From assembly GCA_040385645.1 (NCBI GenBank), contig JAZKGZ010000012.1:132080-196079 (forward strand): a stretch of 64,000 bases of DNA. The letters run 5' to 3'. The position numbers and the translations under genes are program-made. The number at the start of each line of letters is the position of its first letter. Position 1 is the stretch's first letter. Below, one piece after another: positions 8,876-17,801 of the stretch. This DNA comes from JANXSS01 sp040385645. GTDB lineage: Bacteria; Pseudomonadota; Gammaproteobacteria; Burkholderiales; Burkholderiaceae_D. Under the pieces are notes generated by a model that was not told the DNA's origin, did not search any database, and saw nothing but the letters and a program-made list of their open reading frames with translations.

Positions 8876-11203
8876 GTGAGACGCGGTCTGCGTTACATGT
8901 TCGTGGTGGGTACGGCCATCGCCAGTATCCTGTTGTTTCTGCTGGCTTCGGCTTCGGAAAACTCGGCGTCGTTCGACAAGCACTACCCCTTTCTATTCGG
9001 CTTGAACGCTTTAGCGGCAGTGGCGCTGTTGATCCTGGTGTCGTTGTTGCTGGCACGCCTATACAAACGCTACAAACGTGGGGTATTCGGTTCCCGCCTG
9101 ACAGCCAGACTGGTGCTGCTGTTCGCCATGGTCGGCATTTTGCCGGGCAGCGTGATCTATACCGTATCGGTACAGTTCGTCTCGCGTTCGATCGAATCCT
9201 GGTTCGACGTTCGTGTGGAATCAGCGCTGGAAGCCGGATTGAATCTCGGCCGTTCGGCCCTCGATTCGTCGCTCACCGATCTTTCTGAAAAAGCGCGCAA
9301 TACGGCACTGGAATTGTCCGATCTTCCAGACGGCAATCTCATCACCGAGCTTTCACGCCTGCGCGAGCAGGGCACGACCCTGGAGGCGATCGTCACTAAC
9401 GGCAATGGCAACGTAATTGCCAGCATCGGCACGCGCTTGGGTCAGCTGGTGCCGGACCTGCCGACGCCGGCGATGCTGCGCCAGGCCCGCACCAGCCGTG
9501 CCTTTGCGGCAATCGAATCCACCGGCGACGGCACCATGCTCTCGTCGTCACCGGTGGCTTCGTCTTCGGCAACACCGCCAGCAACCGCGCCACCGGCCGA
9601 AGCGCAAGGGCTGCGACTGCGGGTGGTCGTGGCGATACCGGTGCGTAGCGATGCGCTAGTGTTGCAGAACGAGGCGCGGTTCCTGCAATTTCTGCAACCG
9701 GTACCTACCTATCTTGCGATAAACGCCGAAGCGCTGCGGGAAGCGTATAGCGAATATCAAGAACGCTCGTTTGCCCGTACCGGCCTGCGTAAGATCTATC
9801 TGGTGACCCTGACACTGACTTTGCTGCTGGCTATCTTCGGTGCGATCGCCAGCGCCTTCATCATCGCCACCGACCTGGCGCAGCCCTTGCTGGTACTGGC
9901 CGAAGGTACCAAAGCCGTCGCCGAAGGCGACCTCTCGCCACGCCCGATGGTAACCAGTTCGGACGAGCTAGGAACGTTGATGAAATCCTTCAACGCCATG
10001 ACACACCAGCTCTACGACGCGCGCGCTGCGGTAGAGACCAATCGCTCCGAACTCGAAAATGCCAAGGCCTATCTGGAATCGGTACTGGCCAACATGTCGG
10101 CCGGCGTGATGGTGCTCGACAGCCAGTTCCGGCTGGTGCGCTGCAACGACTCTGTCAAACGCATCCTGCACCAGGAGCTCGGGCCGCATATCGGCACGGG
10201 CTTGTCCGAAATCGCCGGTCTGCGCGGGTTTGCCGATATCATCACCAATGCCTTTTCCAGCCAAAATGCACAATCGGCGTCGGTGGGCAACGACGGCCAG
10301 CAACACTGGCAACGGCAGATCGAAATTCCCCGCAGCATCGCAGCCGCTGAAGCCGAGAGCGACATCGCATTGCTGGCGCGCGGCTCACGGCTGCCCGGCG
10401 AAACCGGTACCGACTACGTGGTCGTGTTCGACGATATATCGGACGTGATTTCTGCTCAGCGCTCGATCGCCTGGGGCGAAGTAGCCCGCCGGCTGGCGCA
10501 TGAGATCAAGAATCCCTTGACACCCATCCAGCTTTCCGCGGAACGGCTGCAGATGAAACTGGAAAACAAACTTGCGGCGGCGGATGTCGCCATCCTCAAC
10601 AAGAGTACGACCACCATCGTCAACCAGGTTACGGCGATGAAGCAGATGGTCGACGATTTCCGCGACTATGCGAAAACGCCGCCGGCAGTGCTGGGCGAGT
10701 TGGATCTGAATGCGTTGATCTACGAGATCCTCGGGTTGTACATCGGCGGCGACGACCGAGACATCATCCAGACGGCATTGGCAGAAGGATTGCCTGCAGT
10801 AATGGGCGACGCCACACAGCTGCGCCAGGTGATTCATAACCTGCTGCAAAACGCGCAGGACGCCGCCATGGAGCGTGCGCAAAATCAAACGGCGCAAAGC
10901 AACTCGGTCGAGCCGCACATCGATGTCGTCACAGAACAGATCAATTACCGTAGTTCGGACAACCAAGTACGTGCCGCGGTGCGTCTGACGATCAGCGATA
11001 ACGGCCCCGGTTTCACACCTAAAATTCTGGCCCGCGCGTTCGAGCCGTATGTCACATCCAAGCCGCGCGGTACCGGCTTGGGGCTGGCAATGGTCAAGAA
11101 AATCATCGATGAACACGGCGGGCGCATCGATATTCAGAATCGAACCGATACGCAAGGTGCAAAAATCTCAATTTTGCTGCTAAAGTTAGCAGGCGTAAAT
11201 TAA
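8876..11203 (+). CDS. ntrY: NtrY-like membrane sensor histidine kinase
   Basis: A 775-residue sensor kinase. Order: two N-terminal membrane helices (about 8-25 and 38-60), a third near 80-105, a large extracytoplasmic domain, a membrane helix at about 305-330, HAMP (ATDLAQPLLVLAEGTKAVAEG), a PAS domain (NMSAGVMVLDSQFRLVRCND), the phospho-acceptor helix with LAHEIKNPLTPIQLSAERL (His about 542) and an HATPase domain with NLLQNAQDAA, DNGPGF and GTGLGLAMVKKI. This is the NtrY layout. Start is GTG. It should phosphorylate the response regulator encoded next. The signal is unknown; in relatives the pair has been linked to nitrogen, respiration or envelope control. Confidence 0.92.
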   Translation: MRRGLRYMFVVGTAIASILLFLLASASENSASFDKHYPFLFGLNALAAVALLILVSLLLARLYKRYKRGVFGSRLTARLVLLFAMVGILPGSVIYTVSVQFVSRSIESWFDVRVESALEAGLNLGRSALDSSLTDLSEKARNTALELSDLPDGNLITELSRLREQGTTLEAIVTNGNGNVIASIGTRLGQLVPDLPTPAMLRQARTSRAFAAIESTGDGTMLSSSPVASSSATPPATAPPAEAQGLRLRVVVAIPVRSDALVLQNEARFLQFLQPVPTYLAINAEALREAYSEYQERSFARTGLRKIYLVTLTLTLLLAIFGAIASAFIIATDLAQPLLVLAEGTKAVAEGDLSPRPMVTSSDELGTLMKSFNAMTHQLYDARAAVETNRSELENAKAYLESVLANMSAGVMVLDSQFRLVRCNDSVKRILHQELGPHIGTGLSEIAGLRGFADIITNAFSSQNAQSASVGNDGQQHWQRQIEIPRSIAAAEAESDIALLARGSRLPGETGTDYVVVFDDISDVISAQRSIAWGEVARRLAHEIKNPLTPIQLSAERLQMKLENKLAAADVAILNKSTTTIVNQVTAMKQMVDDFRDYAKTPPAVLGELDLNALIYEILGLYIGGDDRDIIQTALAEGLPAVMGDATQLRQVIHNLLQNAQDAAMERAQNQTAQSNSVEPHIDVVTEQINYRSSDNQVRAAVRLTISDNGPGFTPKILARAFEPYVTSKPRGTGLGLAMVKKIIDEHGGRIDIQNRTDTQGAKISILLLKLAGVN

Positions 11204-11284
11204 TCACGTTTCGTCGCAACGATTGCACTGCATTTCGATTGATGTTCATTTAAAACAATTTTAGAAAAAAGAAGGATGCAACAC

Positions 11285-12004
11285 ATGGCTAACATCTTGG
11301 TCGTTGACGATGAAATGGGCATCCGCGAATTGTTGTCGGAAATATTGGGGGATGAAGGCCACGTTGTACTGACTGCCGAGAATGCACAGCAGGCGCGTGA
11401 AATGCGCATCGCTGCCCAGCCGGATCTGGTCTTGCTCGATATCTGGATGCCGGACACCGATGGTGTAACGTTGTTAAAGGAATGGCAACGCGACGGCATG
11501 CTGACGATGCCGGTCATCATGATGTCCGGCCATGCCACGATCGACACGGCAGTGGAAGCCACACGGATCGGTGCATTGAATTTTCTGGAAAAACCGATCT
11601 CTATGCAAAAGCTGCTCAAGGCGGTGCAGCAGGGTCTTTCACGCGGCCAGGAAGTCATTCGGCCTACACCTTTCCATGCGCGGGCAATGATGCTGCCGGT
11701 CGATACCAGTTCGGCATCCGAGCCTGGCTTTGGTGTGGTTACCAATGTCGGCCTGAGTCATTCGGCACCGGCGATGAACGGTACACCGGCCATCGAGGGC
11801 AAGGTATTTACGCTATCGTTTGAATTGCCGCTGCGGGAGGCGCGAGACGCGTTCGAGCGGGCTTATTTCGAGCATCACCTGGTGCGCGAGGGTGGCAGCA
11901 TGACCCGCGTGGCCGAGAAAACCGGCCTCGAACGTACCCACCTTTACCGTAAGCTCAAACAGCTTGGCGTCGAGCCGGGCAAACTTGCCAAGCGAGGCGG
12001 ATGA
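11285..12004 (+). CDS. NtrX-like response regulator lacking the AAA+ domain
   Basis: A 239-residue response regulator. The receiver domain is intact (VVDDEMGIRELL acidic pair, phospho-acceptor Asp about 53 in LVLLDIWMPD, MSGHAT, and EKPIS with the conserved lysine). The C-terminus is a Fis-type helix-turn-helix (EKTGLERTHLYRKLKQLGV). Between them lies only a ~100-residue linker: the sigma-54-activating AAA+ ATPase of true NtrX is absent, with no GAFTGA or Walker motifs. It therefore should bind DNA but not drive sigma-54 open complexes. The ATG at 11285 is chosen because AAGAAGG lies about 9 bases upstream; the ATG at 11276 abuts it. It probably pairs with the kinase just upstream. Confidence 0.9.
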   Translation: MANILVVDDEMGIRELLSEILGDEGHVVLTAENAQQAREMRIAAQPDLVLLDIWMPDTDGVTLLKEWQRDGMLTMPVIMMSGHATIDTAVEATRIGALNFLEKPISMQKLLKAVQQGLSRGQEVIRPTPFHARAMMLPVDTSSASEPGFGVVTNVGLSHSAPAMNGTPAIEGKVFTLSFELPLREARDAFERAYFEHHLVREGGSMTRVAEKTGLERTHLYRKLKQLGVEPGKLAKRGG

Positions 12005-12378
12005 CCGTTTGCACACTGGTGGCAGGCGGTGATGTCGTATGGCGCGTTGCTGCAATCGGCGAGTTGATCGGGCGGCTTAACAACCCATCGGCATCGACCG
12101 CAATTCTTTTCGAAGGTGTGCACACAGGTACCGACGATCTAAACAAATCTTGCCCCGCCGCTGACCTGCACATCCTCACCATTGCACCTGAATGCCCGTG
12201 CTGCAGCGATGGTTTGGTGATGCAGGTGAGTCTTAACCGTCTCTTGCATCGACGCCCCGCAAACCTGATCGTCGGCCTTGCGGACCTTGTGCATTTGTCG
12301 CATCTGCAGACATTTTTGTGCAGTGCGCCATACGCCCGGTTACTCAGCTTGGCACCGCTCGTTCTGCACGATAAGTGA
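12001..12378 (+). CDS. Small CxCC protein related to the CobW/G3E GTPase fold, no P-loop
   Basis: A 125-residue protein whose ATG overlaps the stop of the response regulator (ATGA), so it is translationally coupled to it. It contains ECPCCSDGLVMQVSLNRLL followed by PANLIVGLADLVHLSHL, an arrangement that resembles the metal-binding CxCC segment and following strand/helix of COG0523 (CobW) GTPases. The usual Walker A motif is missing, and the protein is about a third of normal length. It may be a reduced metal- or thiol-responsive accessory protein. The family match rests on one motif and general pattern, so function is uncertain. Confidence 0.55.
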   Translation: MTVCTLVAGGDVVWRVAAIGELIGRLNNPSASTAILFEGVHTGTDDLNKSCPAADLHILTIAPECPCCSDGLVMQVSLNRLLHRRPANLIVGLADLVHLSHLQTFLCSAPYARLLSLAPLVLHDK

Positions 12379-12509
12379 CCAACCCCCCTTATCTTTTGTA
12401 AACCCCGGCCGATAATTAACATAACTGCCGGCAAGTGGCTTGAAACTTTGTCGATTGGCGCCAAATCGGTGTCAAGCAGACAAGTTTTATTGCAAATTAA
12501 GGAATACGA

Positions 12510-12767
12510 ATGCACCTCATTTATAACAGCGACCAATATAGTATTGTGGAATTCGGTATCGACAACCGCCAGGAAGCCTTGCGTTTCGGTGGTTATGAAA
12601 TCATGGATAAATCCGGCAAGCGAGAGATTTTCATCGGTGGCAACTGGGCCGAAGCCTTTCGTCGGAACGTGCAAGACCTTATCGCCAGTGAACCCAGCAT
12701 CGAGGACGTTGATGCGTTTCTCGGCAATTACGATGCTGTGATGGGTCAACCTGTCGTCTTTCATTAA
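12510..12767 (+). CDS. DUF3567 family protein
   Basis: An 85-residue cytoplasmic protein with the strongly conserved DUF3567 pattern: MHLIYNSDQYSIVEF, GGYEIMDKSGKREIFIGG, and LIASEPSIEDVDAFLG near the end. The family is almost confined to betaproteobacteria and has no known function. It stands alone with about 130 bases of upstream space; a weak promoter-like pair (TTGTAA and AACATA about 16 bases apart, near 12396-12424) may drive it. Confidence 0.85.
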   Translation: MHLIYNSDQYSIVEFGIDNRQEALRFGGYEIMDKSGKREIFIGGNWAEAFRRNVQDLIASEPSIEDVDAFLGNYDAVMGQPVVFH

Positions 12768-12796
12768 CATTCGGCTCAAGTACGTTTTTAAAACGG

Positions 12797-13480
12797 TTGT
12801 CGGCTTTGGATGCAAACTCTCGTACGATCCACAGTGCGCAATCTACGATTCATCGTCATCTTGCACAACGCGTTGCTCGCCATGCTGCTTCGACTTTCTT
12901 AAAACCGATTGGCCTGGTCAATCGGCAAGCTTTCGATCATAGTCTGGCAATCTGGAAACAAGCTGGTGATAAACCCCTGATACTGGACGCCGGCTGTGGC
13001 GTCGGCCTGTCTACCCATCATCTGGCCCGTTGCTTTCCTTCGCATTTTGTGATCGGCGTTGACCAATCTGCGCACCGGCTCTCGCGTGGCCTGACGTGGC
13101 CACATGAAGTGCCGGCCAATCTATTACTGGTACGCGCCGATCTGGTCGACTATTGGCGTTTGCTGCACGATGCAGGCGTACGGCTGGCTCGGCATTACAT
13201 GCTGTATCCGAATCCATGGCCAAAGATCGGGCAGCTGGCGCGCCGCTGGCATGCGCATCCGGTTTTTCCGATGGTAATTGCATTAGGCGGGAATTTCGAA
13301 TGCCGTAGTAATTGGTCGATCTATATCGATGAATGCGCTGCAGCGCTGTCTCAGTTGACTGGACTTTCGGTTGGGGCGCAACCTTATACGACGGAGGCAC
13401 CGATCACGCCTTTCGAACGAAAATATCTCGCATCGGGCCATGGATTATGGCGCTGCGAAGCGGCACTGGCGGGCACCTGA
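12797..13480 (+). CDS. TrmB-like SAM-dependent methyltransferase
   Basis: A 227-residue class I methyltransferase resembling tRNA (guanine-N7) methyltransferase. It has motif I LILDAGCGVGLSTHHLA, an acidic strand VIGVDQS, the TrmB-like block YMLYPNPWPKIGQLARRWHAHP and a C-terminal ITPFERKYLASGHGLWRCE. In TrmB the corresponding motif reads PDPW.K.RH.KRR; here Asn replaces the Asp and the basic cluster differs, so it is probably a paralogue with another substrate. Only a TTG (12797 or 12806) is available as start, with no strong ribosome-binding site. It precedes phnM by 38 bases on the same strand. Confidence 0.75.
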   Translation: MSALDANSRTIHSAQSTIHRHLAQRVARHAASTFLKPIGLVNRQAFDHSLAIWKQAGDKPLILDAGCGVGLSTHHLARCFPSHFVIGVDQSAHRLSRGLTWPHEVPANLLLVRADLVDYWRLLHDAGVRLARHYMLYPNPWPKIGQLARRWHAHPVFPMVIALGGNFECRSNWSIYIDECAAALSQLTGLSVGAQPYTTEAPITPFERKYLASGHGLWRCEAALAGT

Positions 13481-13518
13481 ATTATGATGATGTCCATGTT
13501 TTCTTCCGACACCCCGAC

Positions 13519-14655
13519 ATGACACTGATCCGCAACGCAAAAATCGTGACTGCCACGGAAGAATTCGCTGGCAGCATGCGCCTGGACGGCCAGTTGATCG
13601 CCGAGGTTTCCAAAGGCGAGACCAGCGCTGCCGACGCAATGGACTGGGAAGGCGATTACCTGCTGCCGGGTTTGGTCGAGCTGCATACCGATAATCTGGA
13701 AAAACATTTGATGCCCAGGCCGAAGGTGCAGTGGCCGGTAATGCCGGCCATACTCGGCCACGATGCCCAAATCGTCAGCGCCGGCATCACTACGGTGCTC
13801 GATGCGATCGCCGTCGGCGATATCGATGCCGAAAGCGTGCGCATGAAGAGTTTTGCTGCCTGCGTCAGTGGCTTACAGGAAGCGGCCGATGCCGGCTTGC
13901 TGCGTGCCGACCATTTTCTGCATCTGCGCGTGGAACTGGCCGAAGAACATTTGTTGGAACTGTTTGCACCGTTTGTCGACGATCCACGCCTGAAGCTGGT
14001 GTCGCTCATGGATCACACACCCGGTCAGCGGCAATGGAGCGATCTCTCGCACTATCGCACCTACATGACCGGTAAGCGCGGTTGGAGTATCGACAAGGTC
14101 GACTCCTTGTTCGAAACGATGTTGCGCCGTCAGCAAACTTTTGCGGCACCGAATCGACGCGAAATCGTCGCCCGTTGTACAGCGCGTGCGACACCGGTGG
14201 CGCTAGCCACCCACGACGATACGACTCTCGAGCATGTGCATGAAGGTGTGGCCGAGGGCGTGGGTATTTCAGAATTTCCCACTACCATGGCGGCGGCGCT
14301 GGCAGCACGGCAGCATGGGCAACAGATCATCATGGGTGCGCCGAACATGGTGCGTGGGGGTTCGCATTCGGGTAATGTCTCGGCAGCCGAACTGGCACAG
14401 GCTAATCTGCTCGACGTACTCTCTTCCGATTATGTACCTGCGAGCCTGCTGCATGCGGCATTCCTGCTGCGGCAAGCTGGCTATACCTTACCCAAAGCGC
14501 TGGCAACCGTCACTTGCAATCCAGCCCGCATCGTCGGCTTGCACGACCGTGGAGAAATCGCCGTGGGCCTGCGTGCGGATTTTATTCGCGTACGCTGCTT
14601 CGATGGCTTGCCGGTGGTGTTGGGCGTCTGGAAAGCCGGCCAGCGTGTCGGCTGA
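13519..14655 (+). CDS. phnM: PhnM-like amidohydrolase (alpha-D-ribose 1-methylphosphonate 5-triphosphate diphosphatase)
   Basis: A 378-residue metal-dependent hydrolase of the PhnM family. It shows LLPGLVELHTDNLEKHLMPRP (first metal motif), LGHDAQIVSAGITTVLDA, VSLMDHTPGQRQW, ALATHDDTTLEHV and GAPNMVRGGSHSGNVSA. The start at 13519 gives the usual family length; longer frames run into the upstream gene. In carbon-phosphorus lyase operons PhnM removes pyrophosphate from a ribosyl-phosphonate triphosphate. No phnG-phnL or other phn gene is nearby, so its role here may be different or depend on genes elsewhere. It lies between a TrmB-like gene and a radical SAM gene (4-base gap), so the three probably form one unit. 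Confidence 0.85.
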   Translation: MTLIRNAKIVTATEEFAGSMRLDGQLIAEVSKGETSAADAMDWEGDYLLPGLVELHTDNLEKHLMPRPKVQWPVMPAILGHDAQIVSAGITTVLDAIAVGDIDAESVRMKSFAACVSGLQEAADAGLLRADHFLHLRVELAEEHLLELFAPFVDDPRLKLVSLMDHTPGQRQWSDLSHYRTYMTGKRGWSIDKVDSLFETMLRRQQTFAAPNRREIVARCTARATPVALATHDDTTLEHVHEGVAEGVGISEFPTTMAAALAARQHGQQIIMGAPNMVRGGSHSGNVSAAELAQANLLDVLSSDYVPASLLHAAFLLRQAGYTLPKALATVTCNPARIVGLHDRGEIAVGLRADFIRVRCFDGLPVVLGVWKAGQRVG

Positions 14656-14659
14656 AGCA

Positions 14660-16216
14660 ATGACCATCGTTCTCTCTACCCTGAATGCACGCTATGCACA
14701 TGCCTCGCTCGGCCTGCGTTGCCTGCTGGCCAACATGGAAGAGCTCCAGCCGCAGACGCAGTTGGCCGAATTCGTGATCGGCACACGCACCACCGACCTG
14801 GTTGAAAAGCTGCTGGCCCTGACCCCGCGCATCATCGGCTTCGGCGTGTATATCTGGAATGTCGAGGAAACTAGCCGGCTGGTGGCCATGCTCAAGCGCG
14901 TTGCGCCGCATATCAAGATCGTGCTGGGTGGACCGGAGGTTTCGTACGAAAGTAACGAGCAACCGATCGTGGCGCTAGCCGATTTTCTGGTCACCGGGTG
15001 GGGCGACGTTACCTTTCCTCAGTTGTGCCGCCAGATACTGAACGGCCCGCAACCGTTGATGAAAGTGCATGCCGGCGTGCAGCCGCCGCTGGCCGAGCTG
15101 GCGCTGCCTTATAGCTTCTATAACGATGCTGACATCGCCCATCGCACGCTGTATGTGGAGGCTTCACGCGGCTGTCCGTTCAAATGCGAATTCTGCCTGT
15201 CGGCCCTGGACAAGACTGCCTGGCCTTTCGAAGTCGAACGATTTTTAGGGGAGATGGAAACCCTGTATCAACGCGGTGCCCGATTGTTCAAGTTCGTCGA
15301 TCGTACCTTCAATCTGAATATCAAGACCAGCCTGAAGCTGATGCAGTTTTTTCTGGATAAGCTGGCAGCCCATCCGGGAGACCCGGTATATGCGCATTTC
15401 GAAGTCGTGCCCGACCACCTGCCGGATGCGTTGAAAGATGCGATCGCCCGTTTCCCGCCGGGCTCTTTGCAGTTCGAGATTGGTATCCAAAGTTTCAATC
15501 CTACGGTGCAGGCGCTGGTGAGCCGCCGACAGGATAACGACAAGGCAGCAGAAAACATTCGCTGGCTGATTGCTCATTCGAACGCCCACTTGCATGTAGA
15601 TCTTATCGCCGGGCTGCCGGGCGAAGACATTGCCAGCTTCGCCCAGGGTTTCGATCGGCTGGTAGCGCTGGCGCCGCATGAAATCCAGTTCGGTATATTG
15701 AAGCGGCTGCGCGGCACGCCCATCATCCGCCATACCGAAGCCTACGGCCTGGTATTCGACCCGCACCCGCCCTACACGATTCTGGCAACCAGCCTGATCA
15801 ATTTCACCGACATGCAGCGCTTGGTGCGTTTCGCCCGCTACTGGGACCTGGTGGCGAATTCCGGGCGCTTCGCCCATACCTTACCGTTAATTCTCGGATC
15901 ATCGCCCTTCGCGCATTTTATGGCGCTGTCGGACTGGCTCTATGCAAAAACCGATGCTACCCACCGGATCGCGCTGGAGCGATTGGCCACACTGGTGACG
16001 CAATGGCTGCAGGAAGTTGGGCATGAAAAAACGCTCGTTGCCGCAGCTTTAGCCAACGACTTTGCCGGGCAAGCCGGCCGAGTACAAAGGAAAGCGCATG
16101 TGGACGCAAAAAGAGCTGCCGACAAAGCGGATGGGGGAGCGGTACCCGGTGTAATGCCGAACACGGCAGCAGGTGCGATCCCTAGCCGGCAGGCGAGGCA
16201 TCTAACAGCGCAGTAA
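14660..16216 (+). CDS. B12-binding-domain radical SAM protein (DUF4080 type)
   Basis: A 518-residue radical SAM enzyme. The N-terminal ~140 residues form a cobalamin-binding-like Rossmann domain (IVLSTLNARYAHASLGLR, KIVLGGPEVSYE). A radical SAM barrel follows with the iron-sulphur motif CPFKCEFC, then FVDRTFNLN, FEIGIQSFNP, LHVDLIAGLPGE. The C-terminal part fits DUF4080 proteins, whose reaction is unknown. The last ~60 residues are alanine-rich and probably disordered. The ATG at 14660 is 4 bases after the phnM stop, so translation is likely coupled. Earlier starts would overlap phnM extensively and are rejected. Substrate is unknown. Confidence 0.85.
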   Translation: MTIVLSTLNARYAHASLGLRCLLANMEELQPQTQLAEFVIGTRTTDLVEKLLALTPRIIGFGVYIWNVEETSRLVAMLKRVAPHIKIVLGGPEVSYESNEQPIVALADFLVTGWGDVTFPQLCRQILNGPQPLMKVHAGVQPPLAELALPYSFYNDADIAHRTLYVEASRGCPFKCEFCLSALDKTAWPFEVERFLGEMETLYQRGARLFKFVDRTFNLNIKTSLKLMQFFLDKLAAHPGDPVYAHFEVVPDHLPDALKDAIARFPPGSLQFEIGIQSFNPTVQALVSRRQDNDKAAENIRWLIAHSNAHLHVDLIAGLPGEDIASFAQGFDRLVALAPHEIQFGILKRLRGTPIIRHTEAYGLVFDPHPPYTILATSLINFTDMQRLVRFARYWDLVANSGRFAHTLPLILGSSPFAHFMALSDWLYAKTDATHRIALERLATLVTQWLQEVGHEKTLVAAALANDFAGQAGRVQRKAHVDAKRAADKADGGAVPGVMPNTAAGAIPSRQARHLTAQ

Positions 16217-16253
16217 TGTGGCGTTCAACTGCCGGGTCTAATCAACTTTTCGA

Positions 16254-16391
16254 TTAAAAACAGAGCATGATGCGATTCGCCAGATCCAGAGCGAAATCAG
16301 GACGCAGGTAAGCCAGGAACGTCAGCCCGAGAATTGCGAACAGCGCGAATATTGCGACGAATTTCGCGGCGGATTTGGTAATGAATTTCAC
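16254..16391 (-). CDS. Possible 45-residue single-helix membrane protein
   Basis: A short minus-strand frame with GTG start and TAA stop. It reads as a basic N-terminus (KFITKSAAKF), a hydrophobic helix (VAIFALFAILGLTFLAY) and an ending of the type LRPDFALDLANRIMLCF. A basic-helix-LRPDF-ANxxxxCF pattern looks like a real small membrane protein rather than chance. It lies 57 bases behind the MFS transporter gene on the same strand. There is no clear ribosome-binding site at the GTG, and the frame is open further upstream without an ATG, so the start is uncertain. Function unknown. Confidence 0.4.
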   Translation of the reverse strand: MKFITKSAAKFVAIFALFAILGLTFLAYLRPDFALDLANRIMLCF

Positions 16392-16448
16392 AATAAATCT
16401 AGCAGTAAATTTAGCAATAATCGTCGTACGGAAGTTGACGGAACGTTT

Positions 16449-17666
16449 TCAAGCAGGAACCGGCTGCGCTCGAAAGATCGCTGTTTCTCTGATTGGCAGA
16501 TTCACCAATGCCGCTGCCACGCTCAGCACGATCGTGATGCCCCACACCGCATCGTAATTACCCTGACGAGTATAGAGATACCCGCCTAGCCAGACACCCA
16601 AAAAGCTGCCCACCTGATGCGACAAGAATACAAACCCCGACAGCATCGACAGATACCTTACCCCGAAAATGCCGGCGATCACGCCATTGGTCAATGGCAC
16701 AGTCGATAGCCACAGCAGACCCATTGCGGCCGAGAATACGTACACCGACCACGGCGTAAGGGGTGCCAGCAAAAATAGCCCGATGATCACCGCACGGCTG
16801 ATGTAAATACTCGATAGCAGATAGCGCTTCGGAAAAATGCCGCCCAACTTACCTGCGTAATAGGAACCGAAGATATTGAACAGCCCGATCAGCGCCAATG
16901 CCACGACTGCCACGTTGGCGTCGCTCAAACCGCGGTCTTTCAGATACGCCGGCATGTGCACGCCGATGAACACCAGCTGAAAACCGCAAACGAAATATCC
17001 GGCCAACAGCAGGCGAAACGAGGGATAGGCAAACGCCTCGCGCACCGCCTCCAGGATGCTTTGCTCCCGAGCCGATGATTTCGCCGCTACCGGCTCGCGC
17101 AAAAACAGTGCCGTCGGCGTGACCACCAGTACGATCAGAATGCCGAGCAGCCAGAAAGCATTGTCCCAGCCCGCGTAAGCAATCAGCTGCTGCTCGACCG
17201 GCATCATCAAAAACTGCCCGAACGAACCGGCTGCAGACGAGAGGCCAAATGCCCAGGAGCGCTTCGCTTCCGGCGCGATACGGCCGATGATGCCGCTTAA
17301 TGCACCGAAGGTGGTGCAGGCCAGCGCCGCGCCGACGAGCACACCGGAGCCGACGACGAACAGCACGGGATGATCGATCGTGGCCATCCACACTAAGCCG
17401 GCCAGATATAGAAACGCACCGGCAACGACCACGCGCGCCGTACCGAAACGATCGGCAGCCATGCCGGCGAACGGTCCGAACACGCCCCACATCAGGTTTT
17501 GTAGCGCCAGCGCCAGGGAAAAAGTTTCGCGGGTCCAGCCTTGCGCCTGCGAAATCGGTTGCAGCCAAAAGCCGAAACCGTGGCGCACGCCCATGGCCAA
17601 CGTCAATACCACGCCGCTGGCGATCAAAACGGTTTTGAGGTTTGGGGCACGGATGACGGTGGACAT
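16449..17666 (-). CDS. Major facilitator superfamily transporter
   Basis: A 405-residue inner-membrane protein with 12 predicted helices. It has the MFS signature between helices 2 and 3 (GMAADRFGTARV) and a repeat of the pattern in the second half. It resembles the OFA/oxalate-formate or monocarboxylate-like group (GVRHGFGFWLQPISQAQGWTRETFS near the N-terminus is typical of that group of proteobacterial permeases). Substrate cannot be read from sequence. The ATG at 17666 has GGGAG about 6 bases upstream on its strand; longer starts have none. No metabolic partner lies beside it. Confidence 0.88.
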   Translation of the reverse strand: MSTVIRAPNLKTVLIASGVVLTLAMGVRHGFGFWLQPISQAQGWTRETFSLALALQNLMWGVFGPFAGMAADRFGTARVVVAGAFLYLAGLVWMATIDHPVLFVVGSGVLVGAALACTTFGALSGIIGRIAPEAKRSWAFGLSSAAGSFGQFLMMPVEQQLIAYAGWDNAFWLLGILIVLVVTPTALFLREPVAAKSSAREQSILEAVREAFAYPSFRLLLAGYFVCGFQLVFIGVHMPAYLKDRGLSDANVAVVALALIGLFNIFGSYYAGKLGGIFPKRYLLSSIYISRAVIIGLFLLAPLTPWSVYVFSAAMGLLWLSTVPLTNGVIAGIFGVRYLSMLSGFVFLSHQVGSFLGVWLGGYLYTRQGNYDAVWGITIVLSVAAALVNLPIRETAIFRAQPVPA

Positions 17667-17801
17667 GAAGGCTCCCGATGAACGGTGCCTTCGAGTGTAG
17701 CGCAATGCGCCCCGGCAAGGACGATTTAAGGCGGATGCATCATGCAGACATCATGCCGAGCCCACGTTGTCGTGCTTTGCCGCTGCGCGTCGATCAGCGA
17801 G

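Noticed and set aside
14234..14659. Extended start for the radical SAM gene.
   Set aside because: It would overlap phnM by over 400 bases and adds residues with no similarity to the family; the ATG at 14660 fits the family start.
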